This document shows, piece after piece, positions 24,321-33,704 of a DNA stretch of 64,000 bases; within the stretch, counting starts at the first letter, position 1; every line of letters starts with the position of its first letter. The notes under the pieces were generated by a model that was not told the DNA's origin, ran no database searches, and saw nothing but the letters and a program-made list of their open reading frames with translations. This DNA comes from Sabethes cyaneus (Eukaryota; Arthropoda; Insecta; Diptera; Culicidae). The stretch lies in NCBI RefSeq assembly GCF_943734655.1, contig NC_071354.1, positions 195,732,911 through 195,796,910 of the forward strand, read 5' to 3'. A program made the position numbers and the translations under genes.

Positions 24321-27098
24321 GTACGTACGTATAGAGATGGTCATACCATCTACCAGAGCTGCGGCAATACACACGAGCTGGGCACAGCTTTTATAGTGAT
24401 GGGCGAGATGCAGAAGCGGGTGATCGGGTGGTGGCCGATCAACCCCCGAATGTGCAGATTAAAAATCAAGGGCCGATTCTTCAATATAAGCATAATTAAC
24501 GTGCACAGCCCTCACCTCGGAAGTACCGATGATGACAAAGACGAATTCTACGCGCAGTTGGAGCGTGAATACGACCGCTGCCCAAGACATGATGTCAAAA
24601 TTATCATCGGGGACTGTAATGCTCAGGTTGGTCAGGAGGAGGAATTCAAACCGGTGATTGGACGGTTCAGCGCTCACCCGCAAACGAACGAAAACGGCCT
24701 AAGACTTGTCGACTTCGCCGCCTCCAAGAACATGGCCATACGTAGTACCTTCTTCCAGCATAACCTCTACCATCGGTACACCTGGAGATCACCCAACCAG
24801 ACAGAATCACAAATCGACCACGTTCTGATAGATGGTCGGCACTTTTCAGACATTATCGACGTCAGAACCTATCCGGGCGCTAACATTGATTCGGATCACT
24901 ACCTAGTGATGGTAAGGATACGTCAAAAACTATCTGTTGTGAACAACATACGATACCGTCGCCCGCCACGGTATAATCTAGCGCGACTGAAGCAACCAGA
25001 GGTCGCCGAAAACTACGCGTTATCTCTCGAAACCGCGCTGCCGGAAGAGGGAGAGCTGGATGAAGCCCCTCTTGAAGACTGTTGGAATGCCGTGAAAACA
25101 GCCATTAACAGCGTAGCGGAGAACGTCCTAGGCAGTGTGGCACCGAATCGACGTAACGAATGGTTTGACGAGGAATGCCAGCAGATATTGGATGAGAAGA
25201 ACGCAGCGCGGGTACAAATGCTGCGTAGAGCCACCCGTCAGAATGTGGAGCGATACAAACAGAAGCGGAGGCAGCAAACCCGACTCTTCAAGGAAAAGAA
25301 GCGCCACCAAGAGGAGAAGGAGTGCGAAGAACTCGAACAGCTGTACCGCTTTCACGACACACGGAAGTTCTATCAGAAACTCAACGGATCTCGCAAAGGC
25401 TTCGTGCCGCGAGCCGAAATGTGCAGAGATAAAGATGGAGGTATCTTGACTGATGACCGTGCGGTGATCGAAAGGTGGAAGCAGCACTACGATGAACACC
25501 TGAATGGCGTGCAGGCGGAAGACCATGATAGCGAAGGAAGTGACCACATTGGTGCAGTAAGCGACGAAGATGTGCCACCCCCATCGATAAGGGAAGTTAA
25601 AGAAGCCATCCAGCGGCTGAAGAACAACAAAGCAGCGGGAAAGGATGGCATTGGAGCGGAACTTATTAAAATGGGCCCGGACAAGTTGGCCGGCTGTCTG
25701 CATCAATTGATTGTCAAGATTTGGGATACGGAACGACTACCGGAGGAGTGGAAAGACGGGGTTATCTGCCCTATCTACAAGAAAGGTGATAAGCTGGATT
25801 GTGAGAACTACCGAGCCATCACTATCCTGAATGCCGCCTACAAAGTGCTGTCCCAAGTCCTCTTTCATCGACTATCGCCAATAGCCAATAGATTTGTGGG
25901 AAGTTACCAGGCCGGCTTCATGGAGGGTCGGTCTACAACAGACCAAATCTTCACCCTGCGGCAGATCCTCCAGAAGTGCCGCGAATTCCGAGTCCCCACG
26001 CACCACCTGTTCATCGATTTCAAAGCCGCATATGATAGCGTAAACCGACAAGAGCTATGGAAAATTTTGGACGAAAACGGCTTTCCGGGTAAGCTTACTA
26101 GACTTATCATGGCTACGATGGATGGGATCCAGTGCTGTGTGAGAATCTCGGGTGGATTGTCGGACCCATTCGAATCTCGCAGGGGACTTCGACAAGGAGA
26201 TGGTCTTTCCTGCCTGCTATTCAACATTGCGCTTGAAGGTGTTATAAGGCGAGCGGCGATCGAAATGCGGGGCACGATTTTCAATAAATCCAGTCAATTT
26301 ATCTGCTTTGCTGACGACGTGGATGCTGTCGGCAGAACATTTGAGGCGGTGGAAGATCAGTACACCAGACTGAAACGCGAAGCAGAGAAGATTGGATTGC
26401 AGATAAATATGTCTAAAACGAAGTATATGCTGGCGGGCGGGACCGAGCGCGACAGGGCTCGCTTGGGCAGCACCGTGGTAATCGACGGGGATGAGTTCGA
26501 GGTAGTCGACGAGTTCGTATACCTTGGCTCGCTGGCAACAGAGGACAACAATACCAGCCGTGAGATTAAAAGACGTATTATCAGCGGAAGTCGGGCCTAC
26601 TACGGACTCCACAAACACTTGCGGTCGAACAATCTGAGCCCCCGTACAAAGTGTACACTGTACAAAACGCTAATTAGACCGGTTGTCCTCTACGGGCACG
26701 AAACGTGGACATTGCTAGAAGAGGACCTACGAGCACTCGGAGTTTTCGAACGGCGGGTGCTTAGAACCATCTTTGGCGGAGTGCAAGAGAACGGTGTATG
26801 GAGGCGAAGAATGAACCACGAGCTCGCGCGTCTCTACGGCGAACCAAGTATTCAGAAAATGGTTAAAGCTGGACGGATACGTTGGGCAGGACATGTTGCT
26901 AGAATGCCGGACAACTATCCTGCAAAAATGGTTTTCGCATCAAATCCGGTAGGAACAAGACGAAGAGGGGCACAGCGAGCGAGGTGGCAAGACCAGGTGG
27001 AGCGAGATCTGGCGAGCACTGGGTGCCCGCGGAACTGGAGATCAGTTGCCATGGACCGAAACAGATGGAGAAATTATACTGCGCAGGCCTTGTCATAA
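24321..27098 (+). CDS. RTE EN-RT protein, main part (endonuclease and reverse transcriptase)
   Basis: About 925 codons without a stop or frameshift, continuing the frame of 22180-22386 for a total near 994 residues. It would nick target DNA and reverse transcribe the element RNA. Endonuclease blocks: INVHSPH, IGDCNAQVG (about residue 165; GDxNA is usual), SQIDHVLI and DSDHYLV (about 260). RT blocks: NNKAAGKDGI (about 500), YRAITIL, QAGFMEGRSTTDQIF (about 605), FIDFKAAYDSV with catalytic Asp, RRGLRQGDGLSCLLF, CFADDVDAVG (about 732) and KTKYMLAGG. The C-terminal region has LYGHETWTL, FERRVLR and RWAGHVARM (about 920), usual for RTE. All key residues are present. The upstream ATG at 24282 lies in the insertion and is not the native start. 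Confidence 0.93.
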   Translation, partial: VRTYRDGHTIYQSCGNTHELGTAFIVMGEMQKRVIGWWPINPRMCRLKIKGRFFNISIINVHSPHLGSTDDDKDEFYAQLEREYDRCPRHDVKIIIGDCNAQVGQEEEFKPVIGRFSAHPQTNENGLRLVDFAASKNMAIRSTFFQHNLYHRYTWRSPNQTESQIDHVLIDGRHFSDIIDVRTYPGANIDSDHYLVMVRIRQKLSVVNNIRYRRPPRYNLARLKQPEVAENYALSLETALPEEGELDEAPLEDCWNAVKTAINSVAENVLGSVAPNRRNEWFDEECQQILDEKNAARVQMLRRATRQNVERYKQKRRQQTRLFKEKKRHQEEKECEELEQLYRFHDTRKFYQKLNGSRKGFVPRAEMCRDKDGGILTDDRAVIERWKQHYDEHLNGVQAEDHDSEGSDHIGAVSDEDVPPPSIREVKEAIQRLKNNKAAGKDGIGAELIKMGPDKLAGCLHQLIVKIWDTERLPEEWKDGVICPIYKKGDKLDCENYRAITILNAAYKVLSQVLFHRLSPIANRFVGSYQAGFMEGRSTTDQIFTLRQILQKCREFRVPTHHLFIDFKAAYDSVNRQELWKILDENGFPGKLTRLIMATMDGIQCCVRISGGLSDPFESRRGLRQGDGLSCLLFNIALEGVIRRAAIEMRGTIFNKSSQFICFADDVDAVGRTFEAVEDQYTRLKREAEKIGLQINMSKTKYMLAGGTERDRARLGSTVVIDGDEFEVVDEFVYLGSLATEDNNTSREIKRRIISGSRAYYGLHKHLRSNNLSPRTKCTLYKTLIRPVVLYGHETWTLLEEDLRALGVFERRVLRTIFGGVQENGVWRRRMNHELARLYGEPSIQKMVKAGRIRWAGHVARMPDNYPAKMVFASNPVGTRRRGAQRARWQDQVERDLASTGCPRNWRSVAMDRNRWRNYTAQALS

Positions 27099-27107
27099 GA
27101 CGTTAGG

Positions 27108-27130
27108 CCAATTAAGTAAGTAAGTAAGTA
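27108..27130 (+). repeat. (TAAG)n tail of the RTE element
   Basis: Tandem TAAG repeats follow the stop codon by about 15 bp and end at the target-site duplication. A short microsatellite 3' end is characteristic of RTE-clade elements. Confidence 0.9.
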
Positions 27131-27289
27131 TTTTCGAAAATTAAAGCACCTACAAAAAATGATGTATGAGTGACTTCTAGCAAATATTCTGAATTTTCAT
27201 AAAAAACACTGAAAAAAATTAAAATTATTTCCTACACTGAAAAAAAAATCACTTTAAAAACTAAAAATCGATTTCCCAAATAACGCCAT

Positions 27290-28260
27290 ATCTGAAATTC
27301 GATTTTTGATTTTTTTTCAGTGTAGGAAATGATTTTTATTTTTTCAGTATTTTTTTTTAAGAAAATTCAGATAATTTTCGAAAAGTCACTCATACAACAC
27401 TCTTTTGTAGGTGCTATAATTTTCGAAAATACTGAAATACCATATTTTCCGGATAAGACTTGACAAAGTTTTTGTTCGGAAAACTTTTTTCTCTTCAATT
27501 CGACCATCTTACGATGTATGGAAGATTTGTAGGCCATATAATCATCTATCATCAAAAATTTTGGCGAAAAAGATGGCGTTTTTCGGTAAATCGATTTTTA
27601 ATTTTTGAAATGTTTTTTTTTCAGTGTAGGAAATAAATTTTATTTTTTTCAGCATTTTTTTATGAAAATTCAGAACATTTTCTAAAAGTCACTCATATAT
27701 ATTTTTTTTGTAAGTGCTATAATTTTGGATGTACTGAAATATCTTTTTTTTCCGGTAAGGACTTAAAAAAGTTTTTGTTAAGAAAACTTTTTTCCCCTCA
27801 GTTTGACCATCTTGCGACGTATGGACGTTTTGTAGACCACGTAATTATCTATTTTAAAAAAAATTTCATCAATTTTTGAGATGGCGTTTTTTAGGAAATC
27901 GATTTTTAATTTTTAAAATGTTTTTTTTCCAGTGTAAGAAATAGTTTTTATTTTTTCAGTATTTTTTTTATGAAAATTGAGAACATTTCCTGACAGTAAC
28001 TCATACATCATTTTTTTGTAGGTGCTATAATTTTGGAAATACTGAAATATGTTTTTTTCCCGTTAAGGACTTAAAAAAGTTTTTATTAGGAAGACTTTCT
28101 TCCCTTTAGTTTGACCATCTTGCGATGTATGGACGATTTGTAGGCCACGTAATTATCTATCTTCAAAAAACTTTTTAATGAATTTCTGAGATGGCGTTTT
28201 TTAGAAAATTAAATTTTAATTTTTGAAATGCTTTTTTTCAATGTATCTTCAAAAAAATTC
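27290..28260 (+). repeat. ~309-bp tandem subrepeats in the foldback right arm
   Basis: GATGGCGTTTTT recurs at 27572, 27880 and 28190 (spacing 308 and 310). Each unit carries in order TTTTCAGTGTAGGAAAT, AAAATTCAGAAC, AAGTCACTCATA, TAGGTGCTATAATTTT, TTTGACCATCTTGCGA and TAGGCCACGTAATTAT. The left arm holds the same words inverted at 21590-21880 and 27135-27298, in fewer copies. Units are diverged by point changes. No conserved reading frame exists. Confidence 0.9.
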
Positions 28261-28983
28261 AATTTTTACACACAAAGTTTCATTGAATTCTGAGAGGGTG
28301 CTGCCTCTTGGCGTGAAATCCATCTGCTACACAATTAGAGAAGCCGTAAGTCCTTCCGAAGAACAAATTTAAATACTTTCAGAAACGACCCAGAGAGACC
28401 CGAGAAGTCAGTTTCGAAACTGTTTTCCATACGTGTCTAACCGTGTTCGTCGCACGCGTTGATCTAGTGTGCTATGCGTAATGTATGTGTTCGAGTAGTT
28501 TTCAGATACTAATTCAACACCCAAAACCACACGTTTAAAATAAAATTTCAACGAAACTAAAAGAGATAGATGTTTTACGTCAAAGAACGAATTGTATAAC
28601 GGTACTAGAGCTTTAAATTGGTATATCAGTAAATTGGTATTTATCAGTTTTATCACACATTTTTAGGAGAAATTCGATAAAAACGTCTTGTGAAACACTT
28701 ATTTCAATGCTTTTTGCTTCTAAAAAGTTACTATATCTCATGAAGTAGGAGGTTTAAAAGCAATTTTTATTACAAAATTTTCTCAGCTTTCGATTGAAAG
28801 TAACAGAATTGAGCTAGTTAGCATAGCTTTTGTACCAAAGCTAATTTAAGGTAAACCGAATCGAAAACTAAAAATCTTAATAACTTTGTAACAATTGCGA
28901 TTTTGCCATATGTGTCGAAGGATCTTTTTCGGCAATTGTGATCCTCTATTACCCCCTGAAATATCTGCACCAAGCTACCTAAC

Positions 28984-29880
28984 CCCGAGCAGGAGCGAAG
29001 AGCAAAATAATATCAAAATATGTTATGGAAATCAAATAACTCATATCACAGTCTGGTCTTATTTTGGCTGACATGGTTGGTAAAATAACAAAAAATAATA
29101 TCCAAATTTTGCTCCTTTAAGGCCAAAAGAATAACTACTTGTGTTATTTGAATAACAAAGCAATAACATGACTGTATTCAGAGTTTGGAATAACATATTT
29201 TCATACGAAATATTGAAAAACTACCAGGTATACATCCCTTAGGGTTGTACGAATGGGTGACGTAGGACTATATCAGATCATTAGATCAAAGACTAATGTA
29301 AACTGCATTTCTGGCATATGTAAGTTTATAAGAATCTGTGAGTGCCATTGTTTAAGTGAATGTTTAAAAGAGAGCGAAATATTCAGATTCAATTCTTCAT
29401 TGAATGGAATGGTGGCTTTGGAAATACGTGAACGGGGGTTCATAAGTAAAACGCCATAGAGATAGAAGATTTCTTTTAAAAATCATTTGTGTGCATCATA
29501 GAGGTTGAAATAGTAATGAATGACCAGCCCACAGATTATTGTATTAAATATGATTATGCGTAGCTTGACATGTTTCAACAATCTTACTTTTACTCGTTTG
29601 TGACGACCTATAAAAGGACCATTGGTTACAAATAACATTAAAGCCAAAGCACGTCCATCGCAATTATGACGTTCCATTCTGATGTCCTTCTCCTTTGACA
29701 TGAATGGCAACAGGCACGTAAGTTAACGGCGTCGATTCACTGTCTTTTGCTCCGAGAAGGTTTTACAACTAGTTTACTTTCACAGCTTACCGCATTACAT
29801 AACACAAAATATGGCGCAAAAAATTTTGTTTTATTTGTATGAGAGTCCTTATCCTCATACCACAGGGGTGAGGGTCTCCA
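28984..29880. other. AT-rich DNA, possible small element, no gene
   Basis: A first part (about 28986-29115) has GCAGGAGCGAAGAGC near its left and AAATTTTGCTCCT near 29109-29121, plus several AATAACA words, so it may be a decayed MITE. No target duplication could be set. The remainder, to 29880, has no recognised content. Confidence 0.35.
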
Positions 29881-31060
29881 AAAAACCCCCACATGCCAAA
29901 TTTGGTTTCATTTGCATAATTAGTTCTCAAGTTATGAAATTTGTATTTCATTTGTATGGGATCCCCCCCCCCCCTCTTAAAGAAGGCAAAGGTCCTAGTG
30001 CACCATAGAAAAAAATTATACCTTCTGAAACCCCCACATGCCAAATTTGGTTCCATTTCCTCGATTAGGGGAACTGGGGGGAAAATGAACACCCTTAGCA
30101 ATGTCGCCATTTGCTTCCCCAGGAACCAACCAAATGCTGAACGCACTACATGAATTGAAAGCTGGATTCATATTCCACGTAGCAAAATATAAAGATGTTT
30201 GAAAAAGGACGATATGTCATGAAAAATCCTTTATTTTCGAAAGTGTCACATTCGAGCCTGATTTTTTTCGTGTGGGTAAAATGAACATGCAGTGAGGACA
30301 AAATGAACATGTCATAGAAAACTAAAGTTAACATGCAGTTTGGATAAATTAAACATTATTTTACCTTATCATTGTTCTACATAAGCTGTAGATATTCAAC
30401 AAGGCTGCTAAAATTAAAATAGGACTCCACAAAGTTAACATAATGTATCTTCGCCACGTTCATATAATGCTTGACTTTCAACTCGCTTCATCGGTCATTT
30501 TCCGTTATTTTTCGAGAGACTCGATCATTTTTATTGATTGAATTGTAATTAGGTTCTGGCTGCTGATATATGGAAAATAAAACATCATTGTACACATAGT
30601 TCATTTTGCCCCCATAGTGAAGTGTTCATTTTGCCCCCAAAACACCAATTGTTTTCTAGTGTTTATTATAAACAAACAGTTGATAAAAATATTTGGAATT
30701 TTCGACAGATCCGCAGGACAGTGATAAGCAAACAACACTAAATGATACCAATAGTCGAAATTTAATTTGTTTCGCCAAAAAAGCTTATATACTATTAGTG
30801 GAAATTACCATCAGCGTCAGATTTCAACAAATATTTTTTACTTTTTCAATTTTTTTCACATTAGAAAACTTATGCTCACCACGTATTGTCTCAAACAGCT
30901 TGAAATACTTCTAGGAGAAGATACCTATTGATCTGGTACAGATTTTAAGCGGTTTACTGGCAATTTGGCTACCTGTTCATTTTACCCCCCCTGTTCATTT
31001 TACCCACAGTTCCCCTAGTTCTAGATTTATGAAGAAATTTGTATTTCAACGAGTGGCAAA
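29880..31060 (+). repeat. ~146-bp paragraph repeat interrupted by a TIR element
   Basis: CCCCCACATGCCAAATTTGG occurs at about 29885 and again at 30031, each followed by TTCCATTT-like text and then TTAGTTCT...TTATGAA. The second copy is split by the 30067-31015 element: ATTA ends at 30066 and GTTCTAG resumes at 31018. Restoring the phrase across the gap supports the element boundaries. There is a C(10) run near 29955. Confidence 0.75.
30067..31015. mobile_element. TA-flanked TIR element with 'AAAATGAACA' phrase repeats
   Basis: The ends are GGGGAACTGGGGGGAAAATG and, reverse complemented, GGGGAACTGTGGGTAAAATG. TA flanks both sides (30065-30066 and 31016-31017). It sits inside a paragraph repeat whose sequence resumes on the other side. 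Inside, GGGTAAAATGAACATG, GGACAAAATGAACATG, AGTTCATTTTGCCCCC and TGTTCATTTTGCCCCC repeat the terminal phrase in both orientations. No transposase frame was seen. A TA duplication suggests the Tc1/mariner/pogo group. Confidence 0.85.
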
Positions 31061-31065
31061 AACAG

Positions 31066-31918
31066 GCAGGCAAAAACGAGTGAAAAAACAGACGCAAATA
31101 AGATACGGCCTGCAGGCTGATAAAATATAGGTAATCTTATGTAAAATTTTCCGGAGAATCTCGTGGTGCCCACCCCTTTCCTGTTTGATATCGGGAAGTG
31201 CCCCATTTTGCTCGTTTTCTCCTATTTTTACCATTCTTTTACACTAATTGAGCTGTAAAAAATTTGATATTTTTGTGTAAAAAAATCCACAGAATTGAAT
31301 AGGGCTTATCCCATTTAGTTTAGAGCACAATTATGTTTTTGGCTGAACATGCGTTACCAAGCCGAGCGTATCAAACGGGAACCCAAATCTATCTATATAT
31401 AGGAGCCTTGTCTGTAGCCAAAACGAGGGGCGCGATATGTATTTTCGTGGAAATAATCGCCCACATTAAGCAAAGACTCAAACCAATCATGCCTGATTGC
31501 ATTCAAGACGAGCAAAAGTAACGTAGTTGCACCTCATAGAGTTACATAGCGTACCTCTAATTTGCTCTCAATTAGACGCTAGGCGACGCGCGCGGGTTAG
31601 AGCTAGTAATAAAATAAATGTGCACTAAACTAAATGGGGTAAACCCTATTCGATTCTGCAGACTTTTTCAAACAAAAATTTCAGATTTTTAAGTTTTATT
31701 TTCTTGAAGTCTGGCTTGGTATAGTCCAATAAGTGTGAAAAAATGTCAAAAATATGGGAAAATGAGCAAAATGAGGCACTTTTCGAAAGCAAACAGGAAA
31801 GGGGTGGGCACCACGAGATTCTTCGGAAAATTTCACATGGGATCACCTATATTTTATCAACCTGCAGGCCGTACCTTAATTACGTCTGTTTTTTCGCTCG
31901 TGTTTGCCCAGAGTGCAC
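31066..31918. mobile_element. Foldback repeat with ~270-bp arms
   Basis: The left arm (31066-31333) and right arm (about 31615-31918) are inverted copies. Shared blocks are GAGTGAAAAAACAGACG, GGCCTGCAGGCTGATAAAAT, TCGTGGTGCCCACCCC, TTTCCTGTTTG, ATTTTGCTC and CCCATTTAGTTTAG. The loop of about 280 bp contains a mini-Helitron. No coding capacity was seen. The terminal bases are diverged, so the exact ends and duplication are uncertain. Confidence 0.8.
31388..31606 (+). mobile_element. Mini-Helitron (219 bp)
   Basis: It starts TCTATCTATATATAGGAG after an A and ends GGGTTAGAGCTAG before a T. This is the A|TC...CTAG|T layout of Helitrons, with GC-rich GCGACGCGCGCG shortly before the 3' end. The 3' region resembles the end at 42061-42095 (TTAGACGC...ACGC...GGGTTA..GCTAG). 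No TIR or target duplication, as expected. It sits in the loop of the 31066-31918 foldback repeat. Confidence 0.65.
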
Positions 31919-33484
31919 TAGATAGGTTTTAAGCGCTAATGATTTAGCGATTCCCTGATCGATTTTCAACATTTTTGAACCAACTGATCGCCAAATCTTC
32001 TACGCAGCGACTCCAATTAGGATAGCTTAATATTTTAGTGTGCCATTACTTCTTACTATTGTCATTTTCAGTACGTTTGCTTAAAAAAAGGACCTGTTTT
32101 ACTAGCAAAGACATCAGTTTGATCATTGTCAGTGCAGCTGCAGACAAAAGTGAGCTTTATGAAGAGTAAATTAGGTGATTTTTTTTTCTCATTTTTGAAA
32201 AATTAGTTTGAATCTTCTTTGGAATAATTTTCAGGATGTTATTTTATTCGTGACATTTGAACACTCGTAGTTTTTAAGCGATATTTGGAATTAATATTGG
32301 TTTTCATTATACCAATTTCTAAATAAACGTGCATTTGCTGTACTCATCTTATATCTACTAATTTTCTTAGCATGACATTCCACAAATAAAACAACAAAGT
32401 TTAAGATTTTGTTTAAGTGCGAAATAGTAGCATAATGCTTTGCACCTGTAAGATTTCCAAGCTGATCGCCTCCTATCACCTAGTGGAGAGGTTCTAATAT
32501 TTTGCCTAACAAAACGCCAGCAGAGGTGCTTCGGAAGAGATTGCCAGCCAGCTAAAACCGCACACAATTGCACGTGACACTAGACGAGTTTATCTTATTC
32601 CGTTTCTCGCGTAGTTGTTAATTGATCAAAATTAAATGTTTGGCTTCAAATTACCGCCAAAACTGATAGCGAGCAGTGTCAATAAAGAAGCAACTCATGC
32701 AATCTAATAAGGCCAACTGGCTGGCCCATTTCGATTCTTGATGTTAGATATTAGACAGTGATATTTGTTTGTCGGGAAAAGAAACAATTTGTGCAAATAA
32801 TTTGTGAATCGCGAAATTTTTCGGGAAACCCTCAACCTCAAAAACAGTCGAAATTCAAACAAAATCATAAATATAAAACAGTTCGGTGTATTTTAGCAAA
32901 ACTTTTATTTCTGTTATACAACACACGATAGTTAACAAACGATTGGAACACACACGGACCACTGGAAATTTCCAGCAACCACCGCGCAACTTTAATCAAA
33001 AACCTAGCCGCGAGCGGTCTAATCGATTCCTTCTGAGGCGCATAATTAGCCTCTGGATCCGATCCCGAGCCCCGTGATTGATGCCCAAATCAGCAACGAT
33101 CATTAGAAATTATACATATCAGTTACCGTGTCTCGCGCGGATACCGTGAAGAGTGCGCGGAAAGAAAGCGCTCTCCGATCCGATGCTATCCGAAATGCCC
33201 TACGCGTTGTTTTGAAGCTAGCGGAGATCCTGGCTAGCCGATCATCGAGAGATGGATTACCGACGTCTGGGGGTCGGTTGCGGCAAACGGAATGACGCAT
33301 AAGATCATTAATTAAAACGCTTGTTAGATCTGTGAGCGAGAAACTCGCCGAGAAAGAAAGAGACGCTATTCCCCGGATTCATGCATGAAAGCCGCACAGA
33401 TTTAGATTAATATCTGGTGGAAATTGAATTCGAAGCGGAATCCCTATCCGCGCAGGCTAAACGAAGCGCAACACATACAAAATA
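31919..33484. other. Unique DNA; no supported gene
   Basis: 31919-32580 is AT-rich without recognised content. 32580-33480 has higher complexity and GC content and looks single-copy, with no repeated blocks elsewhere in the window. Short open frames overlap in several frames. It may be 5' flanking or regulatory DNA of a host gene, by inference only. Confidence 0.35.
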
Positions 33485-33704
33485 ATGACGGATTATTACA
33501 CCTCTAATCTGGAGTCGTCGAAAAGCTTCGAGTTCAACCGTGACCGAGTGGCTTCTATGTGCCAGCAGCAGCAACAGCAGCAACAAGCAGCATCCCTAGT
33601 CGTAACAGGTCGAACGGGAAAAAATCGGAACATCGTTTTTTTTTCCTTTTTTCATACCCATTTCTCACCCCTGTCCTGCTTTGGGGTGTTCGTCGCAAAC
33701 ACAA
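33485..33704 (+). CDS. Candidate host coding exon with polyglutamine (unrecognised)
   Basis: ATG in a good context (AAAATAATGAC) is the first in-frame ATG after an upstream TAA. The frame opens MTDYYTSNLESSKSFEFNR and continues to a run of eight glutamines (CAG/CAA mix) and AASLVV. A plausible splice donor (AAAG|GTTAGT) ends the segment at 33704. The start is acidic, Ser/Tyr-rich and then polyQ, as in many insect transcription-factor N-termini, but no family was recognised. The later half (FFSFFHTHF) looks like noncoding pyrimidine sequence, so an earlier donor or no gene at all is equally possible. Confidence 0.25.

Larger units (their letters stand above)
21886..27128 (+). mobile_element. 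Full-length RTE-clade LINE, interrupted by a TIR element
   Basis: It is flanked by an 11-bp direct repeat TATTTTCGAAA (21875-21885 and 27129-27139) and inserted in the left arm of the foldback element. It has a ~290-bp 5' region (TGGTACCAGCCGGGATACG and neighbours), one long EN-RT frame, a very short 3' UTR and the (TAAG)n tail typical of RTE elements. Without the 1.93-kb insertion at 22387-24315 the element is about 3.3 kb, the usual RTE size. It resembles Aedes JAM1-type elements. Degenerate relatives lie at 7268-7440, 38964-39150 and 39930-41187. Confidence 0.92.
20849..28983. mobile_element. Giant foldback (long inverted repeat) element, hosting nested insertions
   Basis: The left outer end GTTAGGTAGCTTAGTGCAG is mirrored at the right by CTGCACCAAGCTACCTAAC. 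Homology continues inward on both sides through shared blocks (TTTCAATCGAAAGCTGAG, CTTTTTAGAAGCAAAAAG, TTTGACGTAAAAC, ATCTCTTTTAGTTTCGT, GCATAGCACACTAGA). The left arm is 20849-21885 plus 27129-27298, interrupted by the RTE element. The right arm is 27299-28983. The arms meet near 27299. The right arm is longer because it holds about three copies of a ~309-bp subrepeat against about one on the left. No open frame was found in the arms. The architecture recalls Drosophila FB elements; family identity is unknown. Confidence 0.85.

Noticed and set aside
28986..29121. Separate MITE next to the foldback element
   Set aside because: GCAGGAGCG and TTTTGCTCC are only loosely complementary and no target duplication was found.
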